Positions 17,104-24,411 of a DNA stretch of 42,916 bases are shown here, in pieces (within the stretch, counting starts at the first letter, position 1; the number at the start of each line of letters is the position of its first letter). The stretch covers positions 1 through 42,916 of the forward strand of contig JAKJCA010000023.1 in NCBI GenBank assembly GCA_022706685.1. The letters are read 5' to 3'. This DNA comes from Bacillota bacterium. GTDB lineage: Bacteria; Bacillota; Clostridia; Oscillospirales; Acutalibacteraceae. The notes under the pieces are model-generated. The model saw nothing but the letters and a program-made list of their open reading frames with translations, was not told the DNA's origin and ran no database searches. The position numbers were made by a program, and so were the translations under genes.

Positions 17104-17982
17104 TCAGCCGGTGAAGTGGACGCGGACGTTGCCGCTTGTCAGATGAATATCGATCGTGTTTTGGGCGGCCTCGTTTTCGTATTTTTCGCTCCCTGTGCGC
17201 GCCCCGTCGACGGTGACGCTGCCGCTGACGACGGAGATGTTCCTGTTGTAGTCGGCCTTACTGCCGTCGACGGCCAGCGTTACGTCGCCCGAGACGGCGG
17301 TCAGTTTGCTCGCACCGAGGAATTTTCCCTCGAGGACGGCGTTGCCGCTGGTCAGTTTGACGTCCATGCCTTGGGTTTTCAGCTTTTCCGCGTCCAAATT
17401 GCCCGAGGTCAACTTCACTGCGAGCCGGACAGCCTCGCAGTCCTTCAATCGGATGTTCCCGCTGGTGGAGGCTGCGTCCATCCGCCGGGCGTACGTGCCG
17501 GCAAGGCTTGTGTTGCCCGACACCGTATCAACGCCGAGCGTATCCGATATGAGGCCCGACACGTCGATATTGCCGCTGGCAACCCGGAGGGTGGCGGCTT
17601 TCAACTGTACGCCGGGCGGCACGGTGACCCGGATATAATCGTCCCTTCCGAATAGAAAACCGAAGTTGAGGAACATGCTGCGGTTTTTTTGCTTTATGCT
17701 CAGCTTGCCGTTTTCGTTGCTCCAGGCCGTCGTTTTGCCCCGGGAGGCGACGTAGGCAAAGCCGAAGTCTTTCCCGGTCACCACTTCGATATCCGTGCCC
17801 GCCGCGTTGACATCCAGGCGTTCAAAAGCGGCGATATGCACATCGCTGAATGTTTCCCCCGCGCTCTTCCGCGACACTTTCAGCCGTCCGTCCTCGACAT
17901 AAATATCCAGCCAGTAGCCCGCCGCAAACACGGCAAGGCAAACGGCCGCTAAGCACAGCACGATAATCAGCGCTTTTTTCAC
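17104..17982 (-). CDS. DUF4097 family beta-strand repeat protein, membrane-anchored
   Basis: A 292-residue protein with an N-terminal membrane helix (KKALIIVLCLAAVCLAVFAAGYWL, no lipobox), then an all-beta domain. It starts at GTG 17982 with AAGGGGG eight bases upstream. The body shows the DUF4097 pattern of short repeats: LRVASGNIDVSGL, DTVSGNTSLAG, STSGNIRLKDCEA, KLTSGNLDAEKL and KLTSGNAVLEG. Each SGN marks a turn of a right-handed beta-helix-like stack. Such proteins are envelope-associated and often lie near PspC or LytTR genes, but none is present here. Function is unknown; a cell-surface or adhesin-like role has been proposed for the family. It diverges from the arsenic operon, with no sign of shared function. 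Confidence 0.87.
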   Translation of the reverse strand: MKKALIIVLCLAAVCLAVFAAGYWLDIYVEDGRLKVSRKSAGETFSDVHIAAFERLDVNAAGTDIEVVTGKDFGFAYVASRGKTTAWSNENGKLSIKQKNRSMFLNFGFLFGRDDYIRVTVPPGVQLKAATLRVASGNIDVSGLISDTLGVDTVSGNTSLAGTYARRMDAASTSGNIRLKDCEAVRLAVKLTSGNLDAEKLKTQGMDVKLTSGNAVLEGKFLGASKLTAVSGDVTLAVDGSKADYNRNISVVSGSVTVDGARTGSEKYENEAAQNTIDIHLTSGNVRVHFTG

Positions 17983-18121
17983 CGTTATTCCCCCTTGCGG
18001 CCCGCGGTAGTTTCGGCCTGCGGCGCCTGCCCTTATCTGTCTTTTTATTCGTTTCTATTATAGCATGATTCGTCCTTCCGGTCGCCGCGCCGCAAAGACA
18101 AAAATATTTTTCAGCAACATA

Positions 18122-18162
18122 TTGACAAATATCGATATGAACGGTATGATTTATATATCGAT
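18122..18162 (+). promoter_or_regulatory. ars operon promoter with twin ATCGAT dyads
   Basis: TTGACA (18122-18127) and TATGAT (18145-18150) are spaced by exactly 17 bases. One AT-rich ATCGAT dyad lies in the spacer (18131-18136, within ATATCGATAT) and another (18157-18162) at the expected transcription start. Their centres are 26 bases apart, about 2.5 helical turns. AT-rich dyads overlapping the promoter are typical ArsR/SmtB operators. Binding by the ArsR encoded next is inferred. Confidence 0.72.
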
Positions 18163-18187
18163 GAATATAGATTTGAGGCGTGTAAAA

Positions 18188-18499
18188 ATGGGTGATTATC
18201 AACGGCAGGCGGCGGTGTTCCGCGCTTTTTGCGACGAAAACCGCCTGCGCATCCTTGAAATGCTCCGCTGCGGCGAAATGTGCGCGTGCAAACTGCTCGA
18301 GAACCTCGATATCGGCCAGTCCACTTTGTCGCACCACATGAAAATTCTGTGCGATGCCGGCGTCGTCGTCAGCCGCGCCGACGGCAAGTGGACCCATTAC
18401 CGCATCAGCGAGGAGGGCGCCGCGCGCGCCGCCGATTTGTTGAAAACATACACCGCCATCCATGCGGACCCTTCGGCAGGCGCCTGCTGCGGAGATTGA
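18188..18499 (+). CDS. arsR: ArsR/SmtB family arsenic-responsive repressor
   Basis: A 103-residue winged-helix repressor. It is expected to release the ars promoter on binding As(III) or a related metalloid. The ATG at 18188 has GAGG nine bases upstream. An earlier in-frame ATG would place the coding region across the promoter and is rejected. The helix-turn-helix is LLENLDIGQSTLSHHMKIL (about 37-55). The metalloid site EMCACKLL has Cys32 and Cys34, the same positions as in the classical R773 ArsR, with further cysteines at 28 and 55. The C-terminus ends in a vicinal pair, Cys100-Cys101. Missing is the third classical ligand at 37 (Leu here), so the trio may be completed elsewhere. It is the first gene of an eight-gene operon. 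Confidence 0.95.
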   Translation: MGDYQRQAAVFRAFCDENRLRILEMLRCGEMCACKLLENLDIGQSTLSHHMKILCDAGVVVSRADGKWTHYRISEEGAARAADLLKTYTAIHADPSAGACCGD

Positions 18500-18517
18500 A
18501 AGGAAAAGTAAACACCC

Positions 18518-19531
18518 ATGCAAATTGTGAAAAGTATCTGGTCGTTTTTTCAAAATCAAATCCTCGGCATGAAATGGCTCGACGCGCTCTTCGGCCGCGC
18601 CCTCGAAGCCCTCGGGCTCGACACGGCCAAACGGCTCGGCGGCAGCATACGCTTTTTCCTGTATGACACGGTTAAAATCTTCGTCCTGCTTTCGCTGCTG
18701 ATTTTCATCATTTCCTATATCCAAAGCCATTTCCCGCCCGAACGCACCAAAAAGATCCTTGGCCGCTATCACGGCATCGGCGCCAACACCCTTGCCGCGC
18801 TGCTGGGCACGGTGACGCCGTTTTGCTCGTGCTCGTCGATACCGCTGTTTATCGGTTTCTCGAGCGCCGGCCTGCCCGTAGGCGTGACGTTCTCTTTCCT
18901 GATTTCCTCGCCGCTGGTCGACCTGGGTTCGCTGGTGCTGCTGATGAGCATCTTCGGCGGCAGGGTCGCGTTCGCCTACGTCGCAGTCGGCCTTGTGCTC
19001 GCCGTCATCGGCGGTACGCTCATCGAAAAGGCGGGGATGGAGAAGTACGTCGAGGACTTCGTCAAAAGCGCGGGCGACGTCGACATCGAGCAGCAGGAGA
19101 TGACGAGACGGGACCGCTTCGCTTATGCCGCCCAACGGGTCAAGGAAACCGTCAAAAAGGTCGCGCCTTACATCTTCATCGGTGTCGGTATCGGCGCCGT
19201 TATCCACAATGTGATTCCCGAAAAATGGATTATCGCGGTCCTCGGCAGCGGCAACCCCTTCTCGGTTTTTCTTGCCACGGCGGTCGGCATCCCCATGTAT
19301 GCCGACATCTTCGGCACCATTCCTGTGGCGGAGAGCCTCTTTGCAAAAGGCGCCGGCCTGGGCACGATTCTCGCCTTCATGATGGCGGTCACCGCCCTGA
19401 GCCTGCCTTCAATGGTGATGCTTCGCAAAGCCGTCAAGCCCAAACTGCTGGCGGTCTTTGTCGGCATCGTTGCGCTGGGCATTATCGTCATCGGCTACCT
19501 GTTCAACGCCCTTCAATTCTTGTTTGTGTAG
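18518..19531 (+). CDS. arsP: ArsP-type permease (organoarsenical/arsenite efflux)
   Basis: A 337-residue inner-membrane permease of the ArsP/DUF318 family. Characterised ArsP proteins export trivalent methylated or aromatic arsenicals. The signature TPFCSCSSIPLFIGF is at about residues 106-120 and holds the conserved cysteines that bind trivalent arsenic. A second family stretch, ATAVGIPMYADIFGTIPVAE, lies in the second half. About eight to ten membrane helices are visible, split by a charged cytoplasmic loop near 170-200 (QQEMTRRDRF). GGA-type ribosome binding is present 14 bases upstream. The gene is 18 bases after arsR and 12 bases before the ferredoxin fusion gene, so it is clearly co-transcribed. 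Confidence 0.92.
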   Translation: MQIVKSIWSFFQNQILGMKWLDALFGRALEALGLDTAKRLGGSIRFFLYDTVKIFVLLSLLIFIISYIQSHFPPERTKKILGRYHGIGANTLAALLGTVTPFCSCSSIPLFIGFSSAGLPVGVTFSFLISSPLVDLGSLVLLMSIFGGRVAFAYVAVGLVLAVIGGTLIEKAGMEKYVEDFVKSAGDVDIEQQEMTRRDRFAYAAQRVKETVKKVAPYIFIGVGIGAVIHNVIPEKWIIAVLGSGNPFSVFLATAVGIPMYADIFGTIPVAESLFAKGAGLGTILAFMMAVTALSLPSMVMLRKAVKPKLLAVFVGIVALGIIVIGYLFNALQFLFV

Positions 19532-19543
19532 AGGAGAAAGTTT

Positions 19544-20317
19544 ATGGCTGAAAAATGGTATCCCGTCATCGATTACACCCTGTGCACCGAATGCGGCACC
19601 TGCGCGGGTTTTTGCACCCACGGGGTCTATGATGCGGCGAAAGCACCCGTGCCTGTCGTGGTGAACCCGGCCGGCTGTATCGACCGCTGCCACGGCTGCG
19701 GCAGTATATGCCCGCAGGGGGCGATTACCTATGTCGGCGACAATACGGGCTGGACGCCTCCGCACGGTTTATCTCCATCTGAAGCGCCGGCGTGCTCGTG
19801 CGGCTGCGGGGCGGATTGCAAAAGCGTCGCGGTGGATTTCCTTTTTCTCGACCGCGAGGCCTGCGAACGCTGCGCCGCGTCCGACAAAGAACTCGACGAA
19901 GCCGTCGCCGAACTGTCCCCCGTGCTGACAACGCTCGGCTGCTGCGTGACGGTCAACAAGGTCAAAATGGACTCGCCATCCCTCGCCGAACAGTACCGCT
20001 TTGTCAGTTCGCCGACCATCCGCGTCAACGGGGCGGACATCTGCGGCGAGGTCAAAGAGAACCGCTGCGCGTCGTGCGGGGACCTCTGCGGCGCGGATAC
20101 CGACTGCCGCGTGTTCGAATACGCCGGCAGGCAGTACGACAGCCCGCCCAAAGCGATGATCGTCGACGGCATTCTCCGCGCGCTCTACGCGCCCGCGCCG
20201 ATAAAAGAGGAAGAACCCTACGTCATTCCCGCAAATCTGGTACAATTCTATCAAAGCATGCAAGAAAAGAGCGGCTGCGGCTGCTCGTGTTCAGACAAAA
20301 CAGGAGGCTGTTGCTGA
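19544..20317 (+). CDS. Ferredoxin-DUF2703 fusion protein of the ars operon
   Basis: A 257-residue cytoplasmic protein extremely rich in cysteine. Residues 10-62 form a double-cluster ferredoxin: CTECGTCAGFC (Cys14, 17, 20, 24) and CIDRCHGCGSICP (Cys45, 49, 52, 56). A middle CSCGCGADC cluster (84-92) precedes a DUF2703-like thioredoxin-fold domain (about 95-215). That domain has an N-terminal CERC (107-110), the loop SSPTIRVNGADI and cysteines at 168, 175, 178, 182 and 188. The tail ends in CGCSCS...GGCC. DUF2703 proteins are known neighbours of arsenic genes; no reaction is established. The architecture suggests electrons entering through the clusters and a thiol site that handles an arsenic species. 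The stop overlaps the next ATG by one base. GAGGAGA precedes the start. Confidence 0.88.
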   Translation: MAEKWYPVIDYTLCTECGTCAGFCTHGVYDAAKAPVPVVVNPAGCIDRCHGCGSICPQGAITYVGDNTGWTPPHGLSPSEAPACSCGCGADCKSVAVDFLFLDREACERCAASDKELDEAVAELSPVLTTLGCCVTVNKVKMDSPSLAEQYRFVSSPTIRVNGADICGEVKENRCASCGDLCGADTDCRVFEYAGRQYDSPPKAMIVDGILRALYAPAPIKEEEPYVIPANLVQFYQSMQEKSGCGCSCSDKTGGCC

Positions 20318-20880
20318 TGAACAATGAAAAAAAATCGCTTTCCACAGCGCTGAAAATCCTTATTCCGGTTCTGGTCGTCGCCGCCGTCGTTGCCGTCTGG
20401 ATGCTGAAAAACGCCGGGGACAAAAACCCTTCCGCCGAGACAACCGCCCCGGGGACGGCTGACGTGAGCGTAATCAAACAAGGGGATTTCGACCTCAACG
20501 CCGACGAAACACTCGACGTCGAGGCGCTCAAGGCCTACAAACTGCCCATTCTCATCGAGTTCGGCGCGGAATGGTGCGAACCGTGCAAGTACATGAAGCC
20601 GATTATAACGGCGCTCAATTCCGAACTCAGGGGCAGGGCTATCGTCAAGTTTGTCGATACCGATAAATATTGGGATATCGCCTCGCGATACGAGTTTGAA
20701 TATATTCCCACGCAGCTGTTCATCAACGCCGACGGGACGCCGTACAACCCGCCGAACGCTGCCGAGTTAGGGCTGGACCTGCATTACGGCGACGGCGGCG
20801 AACTGCTGTTTACGACCCATTCGAGCACCTTTACCAAAGAGGAATTGCTGACCATCCTCGCGGACATGGGGATGAAGTGA
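20317..20880 (+). CDS. Membrane-anchored thioredoxin-like protein
   Basis: A 187-residue thioredoxin-fold protein. Residues 11-30 are a membrane helix (ALKILIPVLVVAAVVAVWML). A Thr/Ala/Pro linker follows, then a thioredoxin domain with WCEPCKYM (Cys87, Cys90) and a cis-proline segment EYIPTQLFINADG. The catalytic domain should lie outside the membrane. AGGAGG sits eight bases before the ATG at 20317, which overlaps the previous stop, and the 3' end overlaps ccdA in TGATG. The adjacent CcdA would carry electrons across the membrane to reduce it. In this operon it may keep thiols of arsenic-handling proteins reduced, but the partner is unknown. Confidence 0.92.
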   Translation: MNNEKKSLSTALKILIPVLVVAAVVAVWMLKNAGDKNPSAETTAPGTADVSVIKQGDFDLNADETLDVEALKAYKLPILIEFGAEWCEPCKYMKPIITALNSELRGRAIVKFVDTDKYWDIASRYEFEYIPTQLFINADGTPYNPPNAAELGLDLHYGDGGELLFTTHSSTFTKEELLTILADMGMK

Positions 20881-21581
20881 TGCAGACGCTCATCAACGCC
20901 TGGCTGGACACCCTCGCGGCGGCCATTAAGAACAACTTCTGGCTGGCGCCCCTGCTCGCGCTGGCTGCCGGCGTGCTGACCTCTTTCACGCCCTGTTCGA
21001 TTTCGACGATTCCGCTGGTCATCGGCTTCGTCGGCGGCGTCGGCACGGAGCCGAAAAAGGCCTTCCGCCTCTCGCTGACCTTTGCGGCAGGCGCCGCGCT
21101 GACTTTTACCGCGCTGGGCGTCGCCGCCTCGGCGCTGGGCCGCCTGCTGCCCCCGGGCATGCTGCGCTGGTGGTACCTCGCGCTGGGCGCGCTGATGGTG
21201 CTCATGGCGCTGCAGACCTGGGGCATCATCAACCTGATTCCTTCGTCCTATCTGATGTCGAAGAACAAAAGGAAAGGTTACGCCGGCGCTTTTATTGCGG
21301 GCATCCTGGGCGGCGTCTTTTCATCGCCCTGCGCCACGCCCGTGCTCGTCGCGCTGCTCGCGGTCGTCGCCGGCCAGGGGAACGTGTTTTGGGGCGCCCT
21401 GCTGCTGCTATTGTACGGCATCGGCCACGGCACGCTCGCCGTCATCACGGGCACCTCGGTAGGGCTGGTTAAAAAGCTGTCCGCCGGCGAACGCTACGGC
21501 AAAATCAGCAAGGCGCTCAACATCCTCATGGGCGCGGCGATTCTGGTCATCGGTTTATATATGTTTTATCTCGGTTTTTAA
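20880..21581 (+). CDS. ccdA: CcdA/DsbD-type thiol-disulfide electron carrier
   Basis: A 233-residue protein with six membrane helices and the two family cysteines: Cys39 in SFTPCSIS and Cys151 in FSSPCATPV, each next to proline at the head of a repeat half. CcdA moves reducing equivalents from cytoplasmic thioredoxin to extracytoplasmic thioredoxin-like proteins. The start is the ATG at 20880 that overlaps the upstream stop; a GTG three bases earlier is possible. There is no cytochrome c gene nearby. Its place directly after a membrane thioredoxin gene and inside an ars operon points to a dedicated partner rather than cytochrome maturation. Confidence 0.93.
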   Translation: MQTLINAWLDTLAAAIKNNFWLAPLLALAAGVLTSFTPCSISTIPLVIGFVGGVGTEPKKAFRLSLTFAAGAALTFTALGVAASALGRLLPPGMLRWWYLALGALMVLMALQTWGIINLIPSSYLMSKNKRKGYAGAFIAGILGGVFSSPCATPVLVALLAVVAGQGNVFWGALLLLLYGIGHGTLAVITGTSVGLVKKLSAGERYGKISKALNILMGAAILVIGLYMFYLGF

Positions 21582-21613
21582 GCAGTCAATGATTTTATCA
21601 ATAAGGAGAGAGT

Positions 21614-21988
21614 ATGATGGCGCTGTTCGGTTTCGGCAAGAAAAAAACACAGGAAAAACAGGCTACTGCCCCCGCGGTAAAAAAAGAGGAGACAGCGTGC
21701 GCATGCGGCTGTTCCGGCTGCGGGCAGCAAAACGCGGCGTCCCGTTTCATCGTCCTGGGCGCCTGCTGCGGCAAGAGCCTCGAGACGCTGGAAAACACGA
21801 AAACCGCGCTCAGGGAACTCGGTTTCACCGGCGAAGTCGCCAGCATAGGCGACAGTCTCGAAATCGCGAAATACGGCGTCATGCAGACGCCCGCGCTCGT
21901 CATCGACGGCAAGGTCGTTTCCTACGGCAAATTCCTCAAGGTGGAGGATGTCAAAAAGATTGTCGAAAAACTGGGGGTCCAGCTTTGA
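21614..21988 (+). CDS. Small thioredoxin-fold protein with vicinal Cys pair
   Basis: A 124-residue protein related to the redox-active disulfide protein 2/Thioredoxin_3 group. AAGGAGAG precedes the ATG. An N-terminal Lys/Ala extension carries ACACGCSGC (Cys29, 31, 33, 36). The thioredoxin-like fold follows: FIVLGACCGKSLETLENT at the active-site loop, YGVMQTPALVIDGK with the cis-proline, and FLKVEDVKKIVEKL as the final helix. In typical relatives the loop is CxxC. Here it is Cys51-Cys52-Gly-Lys-Ser, so the second Cys of CxxC is Ser and a vicinal pair is created. Vicinal thiols bind As(III) well, so it may be an arsenic carrier instead of a disulfide reductase; that is inference. The stop overlaps the next start. 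Confidence 0.88.
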   Translation: MMALFGFGKKKTQEKQATAPAVKKEETACACGCSGCGQQNAASRFIVLGACCGKSLETLENTKTALRELGFTGEVASIGDSLEIAKYGVMQTPALVIDGKVVSYGKFLKVEDVKKIVEKLGVQL

Positions 21989-22188
21989 AAGCCTATATCG
22001 ACAAAGCCAAATGCGCGTCCGAAAACCGGATTTGCCGGCCGCTGAAAGAATGCCCGAGACAGGCGGTCATCTGGACCGAGGATGAAGACGAGCCGCTGGG
22101 CTCGCGCACCGAAATCGACCCCGAAAAATGCGACGGCTGCGGCATCTGCGTGCCGCTGTGCTGCGGAGACTGCATCGAATTGAGGTGA
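21985..22188 (+). CDS. Small 4Fe-4S ferredoxin-like protein
   Basis: A 67-residue protein starting at a TTG that overlaps the preceding stop, with GGGGGT upstream. The C-terminal half has a canonical CDGCGICVPLC (Cys49, 52, 55, 59) followed by Cys60 and Cys63. The N-terminal half has CASENRICRPLKECP (Cys10, 17, 23), a degenerate second cluster site of the kind found in pyruvate-carboxylate or indicator-type ferredoxins. It lies five bases before acr3. The tight overlap with both neighbours shows it belongs to the ars operon, where it probably supplies electrons together with the ferredoxin-DUF2703 fusion. Confidence 0.88.
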   Translation: MKAYIDKAKCASENRICRPLKECPRQAVIWTEDEDEPLGSRTEIDPEKCDGCGICVPLCCGDCIELR

Positions 22189-22192
22189 CAGC

Positions 22193-23257
22193 GTGGAAAA
22201 GGAGCAAACCCCCGGCATTGGTTTTTTTCAAAAATACCTTTCGCTCTGGGTGCTGCTTTGCATGGCGGCGGGCATCCTCATCGGCAAGTTCCTGCCCCAA
22301 GTGCCTGACTTTCTCGGCCGCTTTGAGTACGCGCAGGTTTCTATTCCCATCGCCGTCCTCATTTGGGTGATGATTTACCCGATGATGATGAAGGTCGACT
22401 TCCTCTCGGTTAAAAATGTCGGCAAAAACCCAAAAGGTCTCTTTGTCACCTGGGCGGCGAACTGGCTGATCAAGCCCTTCACCATGTACGCCGTCGCCGC
22501 ATTTTTCCTCAACGTCGTTTTCTCAAAATTCATCGAGCCGGGCCTCGCCAAAGAGTACCTCGCCGGCGCGATTCTGCTGGGCGCCGCGCCCTGCACGGCT
22601 ATGGTTTTTGTGTGGAGCACGCTGACCAGGGGCGACCCGGCCTATACGGTGGTCCAGGTTGCCACCAACGACCTGATTATCCTCGTCGCTTTCGTGCCCA
22701 TCGTCAAGTTCCTCACGGGCATCAGCAACATCACCGTCCCTTGGGATACGCTTATCTTGTCCGTCCTGCTTTTTGTCGCGATACCGCTCGCCGGAGGCGT
22801 CTTGACCAGGACGCTCGTGACAAAACGCAGGGGAACCGAATTCTTTGAAAACCGCTTTTTGCCGAAGTTCGGCAACGCGACCGTCGTCGGCTTGCTGCTG
22901 ACGCTGGTTTTATTGTTTGCGTTCCAGGGCGAAGTGTTTTTAAGCAACCCCCTGCACATTCTGCTCATCGCGGTACCGCTGACGATCCAAACCTTTTTGA
23001 TTTTCTTCATTTCCTATATCCCCTGCAAATGGCTCAAACTGCCGCATAACGTCGCCGCGCCCGCCGGTATGATCGCGGCGTCGAACTTCTTTGAACTGGC
23101 CGTTGCCGTCGCCATTGCGGTTTTCGGCACCGGCTCTCCTGCCGCGCTCGCGACCACCGTCGGCGTGCTGACCGAGGTGCCGGTGATGCTGATTCTGGTG
23201 GGCATCGCCAACCGTACGCGGGGCCGTTTCGCGCAAAACCGCCCGGCTCCGGCCTGA
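22193..23257 (+). CDS. acr3: ACR3 family arsenite efflux permease
   Basis: A 354-residue permease with ten predicted membrane helices that exports arsenite using the proton motive force. It starts at GTG 22193 with GAGGTGA upstream. The catalytic elements of the family are visible: the conserved cysteine in LLGAAPCTAMVFVWS (Cys134) and the acidic residue in the ninth to tenth helix, GVLTEVPVML (Glu328). It is the last gene of the operon. Together with arsP it gives two exporters of different substrate range. No ArsA ATPase or ArsD accompanies it. No T-rich terminator is obvious in the 62 bases before the convergent msrAB gene. Confidence 0.96.
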   Translation: MEKEQTPGIGFFQKYLSLWVLLCMAAGILIGKFLPQVPDFLGRFEYAQVSIPIAVLIWVMIYPMMMKVDFLSVKNVGKNPKGLFVTWAANWLIKPFTMYAVAAFFLNVVFSKFIEPGLAKEYLAGAILLGAAPCTAMVFVWSTLTRGDPAYTVVQVATNDLIILVAFVPIVKFLTGISNITVPWDTLILSVLLFVAIPLAGGVLTRTLVTKRRGTEFFENRFLPKFGNATVVGLLLTLVLLFAFQGEVFLSNPLHILLIAVPLTIQTFLIFFISYIPCKWLKLPHNVAAPAGMIAASNFFELAVAVAIAVFGTGSPAALATTVGVLTEVPVMLILVGIANRTRGRFAQNRPAPA

Positions 23258-23319
23258 TCCGCGGCCTGCGGCCGGCATGGCCTCGACAGGGCGGTGCTGC
23301 CGGAAATTGGCTCCGGAAA

Positions 23320-24276
23320 TCAGGGCTCTTCCACCAAATCGAGCAAATCGCCGTACCCTTCCTCGCGCATCCGCTCTTTCGGGACAAAACGCAGGGCGGC
23401 GCCGTTGATGCAGTAGCGCAGTCCGCCCCTGTCGGAGGGCCCGTCGTTGAAGACGTGGCCCAGATGCGCGTCGCCCGCGCGGCTTCGTACCTCCGTCCTG
23501 ACCCTGAAGTGGGACAGGTCCGTTTTTTCGCGCACGACGGCGGGGTCGATCGGCTTGGAAAAAGCCGGCCAGCCGCAGCCCGAGTCGAACTTGTCCGACG
23601 AGGCGAACAGCGGTTCCCCTGTTGTGATGTCGACATAGATGCCCGGTTCGAAGTGTTTGTCCAGCGGGCTTGAAAACGGCGCTTCGGTCTGCGCGTTTTG
23701 CGTCACATCCCAAGCCAGCGGCGTCAGCGTCCGCCGCAGGGCGCCGTCGTCCGGTTTTTGGTAGGCGGCGGGGTTGACCCGCGCTTGGGCCGCTTTGCGG
23801 AAAGTATCGCTTTTCAGGTGGCAGTAGCCGCCCGGGTTTTTATCCAGGTATTTCTGGTGGTATTCCTCCGCCCGGCAGTAATTGGTCAGCGGCGCGCATT
23901 CGATGGCCGGCGTTCTGCCCAGGCGGCGGCCCAGCGCCTCGAGCGAGGCGGCGATGACGGGCAGGTCGCCTTCGTCGGTGTAATAGATGCCGGTCCGGTA
24001 CTGCGTGCCCCTGTCGTTGCCCTGCCGGTTGACCGAAAGCGGGTCGACCGCCTCGTAGTACAGTTCCAGCAGAAAATCGAGCGGCAGGACCGCGGGGTCG
24101 TAAACCACGCGCACCGTTTCGGCATGGCCGGTACCCAGCCGGCACACCTGCTCGTAGGTCGGGTTTTCCGTTTTGCCGTTGGCATAACCCGTTTCGGTGT
24201 CGAGGACGCCGCGAATCGAAGCGAGGTATTTTTCCACCCCCCAGAAACAGCCGCCCGCCAGATAAATCTCCGCCAT
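23320..24276 (-). CDS. msrAB: Methionine sulfoxide reductase MsrA-MsrB fusion
   Basis: A 318-residue fusion that repairs both S and R epimers of oxidised methionine. The start at 24276 (MAEIYLAGG) is chosen because GGAG lies seven bases upstream; an ATG two codons earlier sits too close to it. MsrA is the N-terminal half with the catalytic GGCFWG (Cys10), [15 protein letters not shown] and EEYHQKYL. MsrB is the C-terminal half with [17 protein letters not shown] and the catalytic [11 protein letters not shown]. MsrB lacks the two CxxC zinc motifs seen in some homologues. No signal peptide, so it is cytoplasmic. It converges on the ars operon and is a stress-related neighbour, not part of that operon. 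Confidence 0.96.
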   Translation of the reverse strand: MAEIYLAGGCFWGVEKYLASIRGVLDTETGYANGKTENPTYEQVCRLGTGHAETVRVVYDPAVLPLDFLLELYYEAVDPLSVNRQGNDRGTQYRTGIYYTDEGDLPVIAASLEALGRRLGRTPAIECAPLTNYCRAEEYHQKYLDKNPGGYCHLKSDTFRKAAQARVNPAAYQKPDDGALRRTLTPLAWDVTQNAQTEAPFSSPLDKHFEPGIYVDITTGEPLFASSDKFDSGCGWPAFSKPIDPAVVREKTDLSHFRVRTEVRSRAGDAHLGHVFNDGPSDRGGLRYCINGAALRFVPKERMREEGYGDLLDLVEEP

Positions 24277-24411
24277 ATCCATGCTCCTTTCTGCCTGCCG
24301 AACCCTTCCCATTGAGCATAACACCGCGGCCGCGGTTTTTCAAACGCAATCTTTACAATCGGGAACAAAACGGGTACTATGAACCCATAGCAGGCGAAAG
24401 GCGGCGTTGCT

